DNA of 64,000 bases from Hydrogenophaga sp. NFH-34 (GTDB lineage Bacteria > Pseudomonadota > Gammaproteobacteria > Burkholderiales > Burkholderiaceae_C), in contig NZ_JACBGE010000010.1 of NCBI RefSeq assembly GCF_021401345.1, positions 113,899 through 177,898 on the forward strand, written 5' to 3'. Below are positions 55,845-64,000 of the stretch, one piece after another. The stretch's first letter is position 1, and the number at the start of each line of letters is the position of its first letter. Made by a program: the position numbers and the translations under genes. The notes below the pieces were generated by a model. It saw only the letters and a program-made list of their open reading frames with translations, had not been told where the DNA came from and made no database searches.

Positions 55845-56608
55845 TTAACACATTCTCAGCCCATCAGCGACAAGGACGAAGCTGATGAAGCCCAGGAACA
55901 TGAGGTCGAGTTTCTCGAACCGCGAGAAGATGCGTCGATAGCCCTTGAGCCGACGGAATAGGCGCTCGACCTCGTTGCGACGCTTGTACATCTCGCGGTC
56001 GTACTCCCAAGGTTCGATCCGAGTCCTCATGGGTGGCACAACCGGAATGAAGCCCAGATCAAGTGCCAGCTGCCGCGTCTCGTTGCCTTCGTAGGCGCGG
56101 TCCATCAACAAATGCACCGGCCTGCTGGTCGCCCCAAGGCTGCTGAGCAAACGCCTGCCTTCTGGTGCGTCGTGCGCTTGTCCTGGCGAGAGGCAGAACG
56201 TCACGGCCGTTCGAGCATCCGCGGCAACCAGATGAATCTTGGTGTTCCATCCGCCTCGGGACTTTCCGATGGACTGTGGGCCGTTTTTTTTAACGCTCCG
56301 GTGCCGTCTGGGTGAACCTTGATGCTGGTGGAGTCCAGCGAGACCGCCTCAATCTTGATACGCACGACCTGCGCCCGCTGCAACTCTTCGAACATGCGAT
56401 CCAGGACGCCGGCCTTGGTCCAACGGTTCATGCGCGTGTAGATCGTGTGCCAATTGCCCAAGCGCTTGGGCAGTCCGCGCCATTTGCAACCGTGCTCGGC
56501 CACATAGAGGATGGCGTTGACCACCTGCAGGTTGCTCAGGCTGACGTTGCCACGCTGCCTGGGAAGACAGTGCTCAATCGTGGCGAACTGCTCGGGTGTG
56601 ATTTCCAT
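55845..56608 (-). CDS. IS5-family transposase with programmed -1 frameshift
   Basis: Two overlapping frames form one DDE transposase. Frame 1 (56608-56201): MEITPEQFATIEHCLPRQRG, helix-turn-helix region and a first catalytic Asp in VSLDSTSIKVH. A run of eight A on the minus strand (56291-56284) in the context TTA AAA AAA ACG allows a -1 shift. The second frame then reads KNGPQSIGKSRGGWNTKIHL and continues with LLMDRAYEGNE (second Asp) and RRNEVERLFRRLKGYRRI (Glu). Frameshifting controls transposase levels in this group. Confidence 0.85.
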
Positions 56609-56654
56609 ACCCGAGAGTGTCCGTCGTCATCTCAGTGATTGCCATTAGTGTTAT

Positions 56655-57755
56655 TGATCCGGCATCAACGAACTTGAATCAAGCTGCATAGCGAACCGGA
56701 CCATGCTCGAAGTACTTGCGAATTCGCTCAGGCTGTCGCTGCACGCTGCGCAAGTGGCGCGCGGTAGCCTTGACCAGTTGCTGCGTCGTGCGCGCTGGGG
56801 CCAACTTCGTGACGGCCTGCTTGATGTCAGCGTTGGCCATCTCGTCGGGGTTGAGTTCGGGGCTGTAGCTGGGCAGATAGAACACCTCGATCACATCGGC
56901 GTGCTCGGCCAGCCAGGCCTTGAGCGGCTTGGCGTGATGCACTCGCAGGTTGTCCAGGATCAGGAACAACTTCTTGGTGGCGCCCTTGATCAGCCGGCGA
57001 AGGAAGTCGATCAGGATGTCGGTGTTGAGCGCTCCATCGAAGATGCGCCAGCGCATCTGCCCCTTGTTGGTCACGGTCGAGATCACCGACAGGCCATGTC
57101 GCTTGTTGTTGACCCGGATCACCGGCGTCTGCCCCTTGGGCGCAAAGCCACGGCCGCGCACGTCGTCGCTGCGCAGCCCGCTCTCGTCGCCCCAGTGAAT
57201 CTCGGCACCCTCGGCCTTGGCACGCGCAGCGATGACCGGATAGTCCTCGTCCAGCCACTTCTTGACTGCGGCGGGCGATTGCTCGTAGGCCTTCTTCACC
57301 GGCTTTTGCGGCGTGAAGCCCCAGCGCGCCAGGTACAGCCCCATCGTGCGCACCGGCAGGCGAATGCCAAAACGCTGCTCGATGAGCTGCGCCACCGCTG
57401 CGCGCGTCCACAGCGCGTAGGGCATCTTCAACTGGTCGGGCGTTTTGTCGGTGATGAGCTTGCGCACTGCGGCCTCCTGCGTCGCGTCGAGCAGCCGGCC
57501 ATCGCCGCTCTTGCGCCCGCTGGGTGCGTCGCGCAAGGCCTTGGCGCCCGCCGCTTCGTGGCGTTTGCAGATGTCAAACACGCCGGTTCGACTCAGCCCC
57601 GTTTGTGCCGCAATCTCGTCGTAGGTCTGGCCCGCCTTGCGCAGTCGTATGACCTGCACGCGCCGCTCGTGCCGCGCATCGCGCGAGAGCTTTCTCATGT
57701 CGGTTGCTTCCATCATGCTCAGATGATGACGCAACCAAATAGTTCAAGTTAAATT
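56655..57755 (-). mobile_element. IS630-family element nested in the IS5 element
   Basis: Ends are approximate. AACTTGAA occurs inverted near both limits (around 56670 and 57745), probably part of the terminal repeats. IS630 elements insert at TA and duplicate it; the exact TA could not be assigned. Confidence 0.6.
56679..57716 (-). CDS. IS630-family transposase
   Basis: A 345-aa DDE transposase: N-terminal HTH (RRVQVIRLRKAGQTYDEIAA, QTGLSRTGVFDICKRHEAAG) and the catalytic residues Asp in EIHWGDESGLRSDD, Asp in LFLILDNLRVHHAKPL, Glu in YSPELNPDEMANADIKQ. ATG 57716 is preferred over an ATG 18 bases upstream. The length is normal for the family and no frameshift is seen, so it may be active. 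It lies inside the right end of the IS5-family element, so it arrived later. Confidence 0.9.
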   Translation of the reverse strand: MMEATDMRKLSRDARHERRVQVIRLRKAGQTYDEIAAQTGLSRTGVFDICKRHEAAGAKALRDAPSGRKSGDGRLLDATQEAAVRKLITDKTPDQLKMPYALWTRAAVAQLIEQRFGIRLPVRTMGLYLARWGFTPQKPVKKAYEQSPAAVKKWLDEDYPVIAARAKAEGAEIHWGDESGLRSDDVRGRGFAPKGQTPVIRVNNKRHGLSVISTVTNKGQMRWRIFDGALNTDILIDFLRRLIKGATKKLFLILDNLRVHHAKPLKAWLAEHADVIEVFYLPSYSPELNPDEMANADIKQAVTKLAPARTTQQLVKATARHLRSVQRQPERIRKYFEHGPVRYAA

Positions 57756-57779
57756 ATTCCGAATAAATAACACGCCCTA

Positions 57780-58093
57780 GGCTGTCCACTCATGGTTCTG
57801 GGACTGTGTACGCCATTTGTGTCGGAGTGAATGACTGTTCTACGGACAACAGCGGGTATTCGGATCAGTGCAGCGAGGGACAGCAATCGCTGCACAGCTC
57901 CCTTCATAAATTTGCCCCACCTTCCGGGCTTTCTTTTTTTGGGCTTGCCTCACGAAACCCATGATGCAACCAACGCGAAAGCGCTGGAAAACAGCCCAAA
58001 TCCAGCAGCAGAACAGGCTTCTCCCAGTCCTACATTGACCTCACAGCACCCAGCGAGATGAAGTGACCTTCACCTCCAGCGGATGCAGGAACT
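57780..58093. other. Spacer between the nested IS elements and the conjugation operon
   Basis: No convincing gene. A 76-aa frame (57831-58061) has no family resemblance or ribosome site. A T-rich stretch follows an imperfect hairpin near 57910-57950 (CCGGGC / GCCC with TTTCTTTTTTT), a possible weak terminator. It may hold a truncated start of the transfer operon. Confidence 0.3.
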
Positions 58094-58663
58094 GTGAGGT
58101 GTCTGGTGGACTTCATCCTTTCAAGAATTCGGCACTTGGTCTCGCGCTCCGGAGCAACGCGCGCAGCAGCCACCAGCCGGAAGTCACGCGCTGCGGTGGC
58201 GTCTGCCGCGGTGCTTTCGACGAGCTTTCTCGCCCCCACGGCCGCGCATGCCGTAGACGGTTGCCTGGTGTTGCTGTGCTTCGCGGCACCCAGCTGGAAG
58301 TCGATCCCTCAATGTGTGCCGCCGATTCGGCAGGTACTTCGGGACCTGGCCCGGGGTAAGGCATTCCCCACTTGCGGGATGTCCGGCGCTGGCAATTCGG
58401 CCAGGCATGCGTGGGCCCGAGCACCGGGCAACTGCCCGCCCCAGTACACCCGTGTGCACGAGGCCGAAAGCGGTCCGATTTACACCTGTGACTACACCGG
58501 TGCGATCACGGTCACCATCGACGGAAAGCAGTTCACGCGCACTTGGTGGGACATGGGTGGCGACACGGTGACGGATTTCAGTCCGGTCGCGAAGTCCCAG
58601 CTCGGCACCTGGGACACCCAGTACGACGACGACCGGGCGGCCTGGCTTCGCTCTCGTCCTTGA
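58094..58663 (+). CDS. Conserved conjugation-cluster protein (T4SS-associated), exported
   Basis: 189 aa with a long basic lead followed by a hydrophobic signal (VASAAVLSTSFLAPTAAHAV). The mature part, rich in Cys (GCLVLLCFAAPSWKSIPQCV, ARGKAFPTCGMSGAGNSARH, NCPPQYTRV), recurs next to virB genes on related islands (recollection). No enzyme motif. Start is GTG 58094 with AGGA nine bases upstream. It is first in the operon and is followed 10 bp later by virB1. Confidence 0.6.
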   Translation: MRCLVDFILSRIRHLVSRSGATRAAATSRKSRAAVASAAVLSTSFLAPTAAHAVDGCLVLLCFAAPSWKSIPQCVPPIRQVLRDLARGKAFPTCGMSGAGNSARHAWARAPGNCPPQYTRVHEAESGPIYTCDYTGAITVTIDGKQFTRTWWDMGGDTVTDFSPVAKSQLGTWDTQYDDDRAAWLRSRP

Positions 58664-58673
58664 GGCCAGCGCC

Positions 58674-59183
58674 ATGGAAGCCTCCACCTTTGCGGCACTG
58701 GCACTGGCCTGTGCACCACAAGTCCATCTTTCCACGGCTCAAGCGCTCGTCTCCGTCGAAAGCGCCTTCAACCCCTGGGCCATCGGCGTGGTGGGTGGTG
58801 CATTGCGCCGCCAGCCCGACAACCGGGATGAAGCACTGGCCACTGCCAATCAGTTGCTCACCGCCGGGCGCAACTTCAGCGTCGGCCTGGGACAAATCAA
58901 CGTGAGCAACTTTCAGCGCCTGGGTTTGAACACCAGCAGTGCCTTCGACCCCTGCCAGAACCTGTCGGCCATGCAGTCCGTGTTGACGGAATGCTTCGAC
59001 CGAGCAGGCCTGACACAAAGTGGGGCGGCCCCCCTTCAGTCCGCCCTGCGCAAAGCCCTCTCTTGCTACTACAGCGGCAACTTCTCAACCGGCTTTCGCC
59101 ATGGCTATGTGCAGAAGGTTGTCGCCGCTGCCCGCTCACTGCCCCACCCTCGTTCCAACCCCTCATCCAAGGAGCCGTCATGA
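58674..59183 (+). CDS. virB1: VirB1-like lytic transglycosylase
   Basis: A 169-aa SLT-type enzyme with catalytic Glu in LVSVESAFNPWAIGVVGG and family motifs SVGLGQINVSNFQRLGL and ALSCYYSGNFSTGFRHGYV. It opens a hole in peptidoglycan for the type IV apparatus. No signal peptide is evident, as in other members of this family that use alternative export. Its stop overlaps the virB2 start (ATGA). Confidence 0.88.
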   Translation: MEASTFAALALACAPQVHLSTAQALVSVESAFNPWAIGVVGGALRRQPDNRDEALATANQLLTAGRNFSVGLGQINVSNFQRLGLNTSSAFDPCQNLSAMQSVLTECFDRAGLTQSGAAPLQSALRKALSCYYSGNFSTGFRHGYVQKVVAAARSLPHPRSNPSSKEPS

Positions 59184-59464
59184 ATCGCCAGAAACTGTCT
59201 CAAGGCCAGGTCCGTGCCCTCAGCCTGTTGATGTTGCTGCCACCCCAGGTCTGGGCGCAAGGCTTCGACAAGGTGAACACGACGGTCACCAACGTCAACG
59301 CGATCCTGGTGACGATCTCTGTAGCCGTGGTGACGATCGCCATCATCTGGGCCGGTTTCAAGATGATCTTTCAGGGCGCCCGGCTGGCGGATGTGGCCAA
59401 CATTCTGATCGGTGGAACCTTGGTCGGTGGTGCTGCGGCGTTCGCCAGCTACATCGTCAGCTGA
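59180..59464 (+). CDS. virB2: VirB2-like pilin
   Basis: A 94-aa protein with signal peptide (VRALSLLMLLPPQVWAQ) and two hydrophobic helices (VNAILVTISVAVVTIAIIWA and NILIGGTLVGGAAAFASYIV), the typical TrbC/VirB2 plan. It forms the conjugative pilus. Start overlaps virB1 and it is followed 18 bp later by virB3. Confidence 0.9.
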   Translation: MNRQKLSQGQVRALSLLMLLPPQVWAQGFDKVNTTVTNVNAILVTISVAVVTIAIIWAGFKMIFQGARLADVANILIGGTLVGGAAAFASYIVS

Positions 59465-59482
59465 CCTCAGCAGGCACCCGCC

Positions 59483-59815
59483 ATGCAAGCCGAAACCATC
59501 TACAAGGGCGCGACCCGCCCGGCCATGAAGCTGGGCATTCCGCTGGTGCCACTGGTGGTGCTTTTCGGTAGCGGGATGCTGCTGATGATGTGGGGCGGCA
59601 TCCTCGTGAGCTGGTGGATCGCAGTGGGCGTGCTGGTGTCCTTCGTGCCCACCCTGTTCTGGATGCGCTGGGTGACATCCCGAGACGACCAGCGGTTTCG
59701 GCAAATCTTCATCGCACTCAAGCTGCGATTGCACGACCGCAACCGGCGGTTCTGGTGCGCGCGCAGCTACTCACCCACCCTTTTTCGGGGAGCGTCCGAT
59801 GACTGGCATCTTTGA
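59483..59815 (+). CDS. virB3: VirB3-like inner-membrane protein
   Basis: A 110-aa protein starting QAETIYKGATRPAMKLGIPL with two helices (VPLVVLFGSGMLLMMW, VSWWIAVGVLVSFVPTLFWM) and a cytoplasmic tail with RDDQRFRQIFIALKLRL. VirB3 helps assemble the pilus with VirB4. Its last 17 bases overlap the virB4 start. Confidence 0.9.
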   Translation: MQAETIYKGATRPAMKLGIPLVPLVVLFGSGMLLMMWGGILVSWWIAVGVLVSFVPTLFWMRWVTSRDDQRFRQIFIALKLRLHDRNRRFWCARSYSPTLFRGASDDWHL

Positions 59816-62309
59816 CCGCTCGGGGAAGGCCGCACGCCGCACAACGCGACGCCCTGTGGCAGGTGGCCCGCAGCCTCGCCACTGGTCGCAGGCACTGGCG
59901 GAGAACCCATTGACCAGGTTCGTACCCTTCTCTTCGCTGCTGAGCGACCATGATGTCATCACCCGTGGTGGCGATTTCCTGCGGGTGTGGCGGCTCGACG
60001 GTGTGGCCTTCGAGTGCGCCGACGACTACCTGGTTACGGAACGACACGAAGCACTTTGCAGCCTGCTGCGCAACCTCTCGGGTGGCCAGTGGGCCATCTG
60101 GACCCACCGGCTGCACCGCAAGATTCAGGATGCTCTGAGCGACCCAGCGGAAGATGGGTTTGCCAAAGACCTGTCACAGGCCTATCAGGCGCACCTGAAC
60201 CAGCGGGCGATGATGAGCAACGAGCTGTACCTGACCCTGGTCTACCGGCCCACCGCCTCCCGCATCAGCCGGGCGCTGCAGTCGCCGCAGCGGTCCAAGG
60301 CTGCCATAGCGGAGGCCCATGCCGAAGCGCTGCGGGTGATGGAAGAGCGCACCGCGTTCGTTCACAGGGTGCTGCGCGGGTTTGGCCCGCAGCTCCTGGG
60401 CGTGCGTGAAAAACGGGGCCGCCTCTATTCGGAAGTCGCCGAGTTTCTGGGTTACCTGGTCAACGGGTACTGGAAGCCCGTGCCATTTACTGCCGGACCA
60501 CTGCACCGCACCCTGCCCTCGACCCGCCTTTCATTTGGCGGCGACAAGCTGGAGCTGAGAAATGGGGATCAGCGGCGCTGCGCAGCCCTGGTGGACATCA
60601 AGGAATACGCCGATGCTGTTGAACCCGGCATCCTCAACGCCTTGCTGTACGAAGACAGCGAGTTCATCGAGACCCAGAGTTTTTCGATCCTGCCGCGCCG
60701 CGAGGCCACCCGTGCCCTTGAGCTGCAACGCGATCAGCTGATCGCCAGCGACGATGTGGTTTCCAGCCAGATCGCGGACATGGACGAGGCATTGAACGAG
60801 CTGGGCGATGGCCAGTTCTGCATGGGCGAGTACCACTACAGCCTGGTGGTCTTCGGCAACCCGGGGGAAGACAGCCTGGCCGATGCCGGACGACGGGCGG
60901 CTCAGGCCATTGGCGCCGTGGGTGAGTCGTCCAGCCTGCAGATGTCGCCGGTGGACCTGGTGGCCGATGCCGCCTGGTTTGCCCAGATGCCCGGTAACTG
61001 GCAGTGGCGCCCGCGCGATGCCAAGTTGTCTTCTCGCGCTTTCGCCGCCCTGGCCAGCGGGCACAACTTCGCCCGTGGCAAACGAGACGGCAACCCCTGG
61101 GGTGAAGCCTTGGCGCTGCTGAGAACGCCGTCTGGCCAACCGTTCTATCTGAACTTCCACAGCAGCCCCGACGGTGAAGACTCGGCCGACAAGAAGCTAC
61201 CGGGCAACACCATCATCATCGGGTCCACCGGGGTCGGCAAAACCACGCTGGAAATGTTCCTGCTGACACTGACCCGCAAGTGGAACCCCGCTCCCCGACT
61301 GGTGCTGTTTGATCTGGACCGCGGGTGCGAGATTGCCATCCGGGCCATGAACGGCCGGTACTTCACGCTCGAAGCGGGCAAGCCAACGCACCTCAACCCG
61401 CTGCAGCGCGATCCCACACCGGCCCGCATCCAGTTCTGGGAACAGCTGGTGCGCACCTGCATCGCCACACCCGCCCTGCCCCTGCTGCCGGCCGATGAGC
61501 GCGCCATCGCTGACGCCGTGAAGACGGTGGCGATGATGCCGACCGCCTTGCGCCGCTTCTCGACCATTCGCCAGAACCTGCCCAAGTCTGGCGAAAACAG
61601 TCTGTACGAGCGCCTGGGCCGCTGGTGCGAGGGCGGCGCCTTGGGCTGGGTGTTTGATCAAGCCAACGACCAGCTGATGAACCTGCAGTCCGCATCGGTC
61701 ATCGCTTTCGACACCACCGAGTTACTGGACCTGCCCGAGGTCCGCACGCCGGTCATGCTGTACCTGCTCCAGGTGATGGAGGAGCTTGTCAACGGCGAGC
61801 GGATGATCTATGTGATCTCGGAGTTCTGGAAAGCGCTGGACCACGACATCTTCAGCGACTTCGCCAAACAGAAGCAGAAGACGATCCGCAAGCAGAACGG
61901 CCTGGGCATCTTCGATACACAGAGCCCATCTGACGTGCTGCGCCACCCCATCGGCCGCACGATGGTGGAACAGAGCGTCACCAAGATCTTTCTGGCCAAC
62001 CCCGAAGCGGTGCGCGAGGAATACGTGGAGGGCTTCGGTCTCAGCGAGGCCGAATTCGGCATCGTGCGTAGCCTGGGCGCGCAAGGCGGCAGGCGCTTCC
62101 TGGTCAAACAAGGGCACAGCAGCGCGATCTGCGAGTTAGACCTCAGCGGTTTACAGGACTTCGTGACCGTACTGTCGGCCACCACCGACAACGTCGCCCT
62201 GCTGGACACCGTTCGTGAACAACACGGTAACGATCCGTTTCTCTGGCTTCCCGTGCTGCTGCGCGAGGTTCAGGATCGCAAATCCCGCAACTCCAGGAGA
62301 GCGACATGA
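59799..62309 (+). CDS. virB4: VirB4-like conjugation ATPase
   Basis: An 836-aa ATPase. Walker A in IIGSTGVGKTTLEMFLLTL; Walker B-like segment in MIYVISEFWKAL and an N-terminal CagE/TrbE domain with the family start. VirB4 powers pilus assembly and substrate transfer. The ATG overlaps virB3 by 17 bases and the stop overlaps the next gene (ATGA). Length is normal for the family (about 790-840). Confidence 0.93.
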   Translation: MTGIFDRSGKAARRTTRRPVAGGPQPRHWSQALAENPLTRFVPFSSLLSDHDVITRGGDFLRVWRLDGVAFECADDYLVTERHEALCSLLRNLSGGQWAIWTHRLHRKIQDALSDPAEDGFAKDLSQAYQAHLNQRAMMSNELYLTLVYRPTASRISRALQSPQRSKAAIAEAHAEALRVMEERTAFVHRVLRGFGPQLLGVREKRGRLYSEVAEFLGYLVNGYWKPVPFTAGPLHRTLPSTRLSFGGDKLELRNGDQRRCAALVDIKEYADAVEPGILNALLYEDSEFIETQSFSILPRREATRALELQRDQLIASDDVVSSQIADMDEALNELGDGQFCMGEYHYSLVVFGNPGEDSLADAGRRAAQAIGAVGESSSLQMSPVDLVADAAWFAQMPGNWQWRPRDAKLSSRAFAALASGHNFARGKRDGNPWGEALALLRTPSGQPFYLNFHSSPDGEDSADKKLPGNTIIIGSTGVGKTTLEMFLLTLTRKWNPAPRLVLFDLDRGCEIAIRAMNGRYFTLEAGKPTHLNPLQRDPTPARIQFWEQLVRTCIATPALPLLPADERAIADAVKTVAMMPTALRRFSTIRQNLPKSGENSLYERLGRWCEGGALGWVFDQANDQLMNLQSASVIAFDTTELLDLPEVRTPVMLYLLQVMEELVNGERMIYVISEFWKALDHDIFSDFAKQKQKTIRKQNGLGIFDTQSPSDVLRHPIGRTMVEQSVTKIFLANPEAVREEYVEGFGLSEAEFGIVRSLGAQGGRRFLVKQGHSSAICELDLSGLQDFVTVLSATTDNVALLDTVREQHGNDPFLWLPVLLREVQDRKSRNSRRAT

Positions 62310-62734
62310 ACCGGTTTCACACCCTTCCCATTGTGTTGACGCTTGTCGTTGTCAGCACGAGCGCCAGCGCCCAATTCGTGAAAGGCAACGAGGCGGTTCG
62401 CGACTCAACCACCGGTGAACGGTTGGTCGAGTTGGCGCCACTGCCCAGCTCCGGTCCCATCCGAAAGACCAAGTCCTGCCTGGCTCAAGCAGGATGCCAT
62501 GCAGGCCCTTGGCACATGGTGGAAACACGAGAAGGTCTGATGGAGTGCACTGAGGTCTATGCACGTGAAGGCACCTGCAGACCCTCCAGCTACGGCACCA
62601 CCAAACTCTCGCGCATCTGGGTGCTCAAGACCAGCGGTCAGTGGCTGCAGTGCCAGTACCCCGATCTGGGCAGCAAGTGCGTCAAGGTCTTCGCACCGCC
62701 ACCGACCAACCTGCCCTACCCGGCCGTGCAATAA
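62306..62734 (+). CDS. Exported T4SS-operon protein of unknown function
   Basis: 142 aa with a signal peptide (TLPIVLTLVVVSTSASAQ) and four or five Cys in the mature part (KSCLAQAGCHAGPW, LMECTEVYAREGTCRPS, WLQCQYPDLGSKCVKVF), suggesting disulfides. It occupies the position of virB5 or a small accessory gene between virB4 and virB6 but shows no VirB5 coiled-coil features. Start overlaps the virB4 stop (ATGA). Confidence 0.65.
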   Translation: MNRFHTLPIVLTLVVVSTSASAQFVKGNEAVRDSTTGERLVELAPLPSSGPIRKTKSCLAQAGCHAGPWHMVETREGLMECTEVYAREGTCRPSSYGTTKLSRIWVLKTSGQWLQCQYPDLGSKCVKVFAPPPTNLPYPAVQ

Positions 62735-62746
62735 GGGAGCGATGTC

Positions 62747-63811
62747 ATGTTCGCCTGGGTCGGTTCCAACTTCGACGCGATTCTGAGCACCTACGTGCTC
62801 GGCGTGGTGTCCTCCCTCATGTCGGCGATCACGCCCATTGCGCTGTCGGCGATGACGCTGTGGGTGGCCCTCTACGGCTGGGCCGTGCTGCGCAACGAGG
62901 TGTCTGAAACCGTGCCCACTTTCGTCTGGAAGGTGTTCAAGATCGGGCTGGTGCTGGCCTTTGCCTTGCAGTCAGGCTTCTACATCAGCAACGTGTCGGA
63001 CACCGCCAACGCGTTGGCCATGGGCGTGGCCAGTACCTTTCTGCCTTCTGGCGTTGACCCCGCCACGATCAGCTCGCCCTACGCCCTTCTCGACAAGTTC
63101 AACGACGACGCCAGCGCTCAAGTCGCCGACATTATGAAAGAGGCCAGCGTGCTTCGGCTGGACCTGCTGCTGGCGGGCGGCATCTTCTCCATCGGAACCG
63201 TCTTCTTCCTCTGCATCGCCCTCTTCGTCGTCACGCTCGCCAAGCTGTTCCTGACATTCGTGATCGCCATCGGTCCGCTGTTCATCCTGTGCCTGGCCTG
63301 GCGCCCCACCGCCCGGTTCTTCGACAGCTGGTTGTCGATGGTGCTGAACGCCGTGGTGCTCACCTGGTTCGCCTTCTTCGCGCTGGGCCTGAGCGCCTAC
63401 ATGGGCGCCGCCATGTTCAAGGCCATCAACGACGGTGGCGGCTTCCTCGGCAGCACCTTCAACGTGCTGGGTGAAGCCACCCGCTACTGCGTGCTCATGA
63501 TCCTCATGGCCATCCTCTGCTTCCAGGCGCCCAGCCTCGCCTCGGCCCTGACAGGGGGCGCAGCGATTCAACAAGGCATTCAGATGATCCAGAACGCCAT
63601 GATGGTCTCGGGCCTGCGCTCAGCATCCTCCGCCCGATCAGCAGGCGGTACAGGCGCGGGGGGCATGATCCGCTCAGGCGCTGGTGCGGGTGCCACGACG
63701 GGTGCCGCCGTAGCAGCCACAGGTCGTTACGCCGGAAACATGGCCCGCAGGGGCTACGGAGCCGCACGGTCTGCGGCATACCGACTCGCCGCCCTGCGCG
63801 GCCGGTCTTGA
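62747..63811 (+). CDS. virB6: VirB6-like polytopic membrane protein
   Basis: A 354-aa TrbL/VirB6-type protein with about six helices (IGTVFFLCIALFVVTLAKLF, IGPLFILCLAWRPTARFF, WLSMVLNAVVLTWFAFFALG) and a Gly/Ala/Arg-rich tail (ARSAGGTGAGGMIRSGAG...). VirB6 forms part of the inner-membrane channel. It is followed by a ribosome site and a further gene start that soon runs into foreign sequence. Confidence 0.9.
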   Translation: MFAWVGSNFDAILSTYVLGVVSSLMSAITPIALSAMTLWVALYGWAVLRNEVSETVPTFVWKVFKIGLVLAFALQSGFYISNVSDTANALAMGVASTFLPSGVDPATISSPYALLDKFNDDASAQVADIMKEASVLRLDLLLAGGIFSIGTVFFLCIALFVVTLAKLFLTFVIAIGPLFILCLAWRPTARFFDSWLSMVLNAVVLTWFAFFALGLSAYMGAAMFKAINDGGGFLGSTFNVLGEATRYCVLMILMAILCFQAPSLASALTGGAAIQQGIQMIQNAMMVSGLRSASSARSAGGTGAGGMIRSGAGAGATTGAAVAATGRYAGNMARRGYGAARSAAYRLAALRGRS

Positions 63812-63836
63812 TCTCCCACTTGCCAAGGAGCACACC

Positions 63837-63947
63837 ATGAACTACCGCCTCAAGGTCGCCGCCGCCGTTTTGATTTCTCGGGTATTCGTAAAAGCGGGTG
63901 GGCGCCAACAATGGGCTGATGTATGTCACGCCAGCCAGAAGTCGTAA
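63837..63947 (+). pseudogene. T4SS-operon gene disrupted near its start
   Basis: ATG 63837 with AAGGAG six bases upstream begins a signal-peptide-like sequence MNYRLKVAAAVLIS. After that (about 63876) the sequence changes to ...RVFVKAGGRQQWADVC and stops at 63947, and no hydrophobic core or cleavage site follows. This is best read as the next transfer gene interrupted by an inserted element whose end lies at or near 63876. Confidence 0.5.
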
Positions 63948-64000
63948 AACAGTGTTGCAAACATTGTCGCTTCACTGTACAGTTACGCTATCGAAAATCG
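63876..64000 (+). mobile_element. Possible end of an unidentified mobile element, incomplete
   Basis: From TCTCGGGTATTCG onward the sequence has lower GC and no relation to the transfer operon. A frame from ATG 63923 stays open to the window edge (MSRQPEVVKQCCKHC...) and carries a CC..C pattern that could begin a zinc-ribbon transposase. The family and the true boundary are not known. Confidence 0.35.

Larger units (their letters stand above)
55838..57777 (-). mobile_element. IS5-family (IS427-group) element interrupted by an IS630 element
   Basis: Left end GGGCCTGTTAACAC (55838) and right end, read inward, GGGCGTGTTATTT (57777) form imperfect inverted repeats; TA is duplicated on both sides (55836-55837 and 57778-57779), as expected for the IS427 group. 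The right end has been split by an IS630-family element between about 56655 and 57755. Confidence 0.75.

Noticed and set aside
57831..58061. 76-aa ORF between the IS element and the transfer operon
   Set aside because: No ribosome site, no domain and no conserved neighbour; kept only as spacer.

Overview
The window is GC-rich chromosomal DNA from a beta-proteobacterium. Codon usage, the gene families present (ACR3/ArsC/ArsR arsenic operon, HpxW/HpxZ-type genes, a GspA/GspB pair, a CusR/CusS copper island, VirB conjugation genes) and many closely packed genes with ATGA/TGATG overlaps suggest Burkholderiales, most likely Comamonadaceae. This assignment is inference; no rRNA or tRNA gene was seen.

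Positions 1-8.8 kb: an arsR-arsC-acr3 arsenic operon (minus strand, acr3 cut by the window edge) with an inverted-repeat operator over the arsR start; a secreted protein built of four TonB-C-like repeats; a lipoprotein; then a decayed integron. The integron has the N-terminal third of an intI integrase, a LexA-type CTG-N10-CAG box at its start, an attI-type GTTAGGC crossover site and one membrane-protein cassette. An IS110-family element follows where the cassette attC would be expected. A YgiQ radical-SAM gene closes the region.

Positions 9-23.8 kb hold catabolic genes. A LysR regulator precedes a tightly overlapping operon: barbiturase/cyanuric-acid-amidohydrolase homologue, amidase, FAD monooxygenase, VOC protein, NMT1/TauT-type ABC importer (three genes) and an AtzH/HpxZ-like protein. 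An HpxW-like Ntn-hydrolase faces it across a strong terminator. Together these look like an uptake-plus-ring-opening pathway for an N-heterocycle, possibly a pyrimidine or purine derivative. Next come a GAF protein, a DUF2783 protein with an aromatic-ring FAD hydroxylase, a LuxR-type regulator and a crotonase.

Positions 23.9-35.9 kb: bactofilin; GspA (ExeA), GspB and a GspA-like paralogue that has lost its P-loop; OpgC-like acyltransferase; SGNH hydrolase; a tandem pair of DUF1796 proteins; and a vitamin-B6-flavoured trio (YggS, BenE-type transporter, divergent MocR/PdxR-type regulator).

From about 35.92 kb to the right edge the window looks like a mobile island (ICE or its remnant). Its left border carries a short sequence on the minus strand that encodes the usual C-terminus of GMP synthase (TIEWE-stop), as expected for integration at the guaA 3' end. 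Inside are an AlpA regulator, small island ORFs, an ArgP-like regulator with a transporter and a fatty-acid desaturase, an ACT protein, a LuxR-type regulator, and a copper-resistance cluster (CusS/CusR; TolC-like, two multicopper oxidases, cupredoxin, CusF, cytochrome c, Met-rich protein, YVTN protein, CopA ATPase) served by two near-identical CusR-like boxes. A tyrosine recombinase and an IS5 element interrupted by an IS630 element follow. The last part is a VirB-type conjugation operon (virB1-B2-B3-B4-x-B6), whose next gene appears to be interrupted a few codons after its start by foreign DNA at the window edge.
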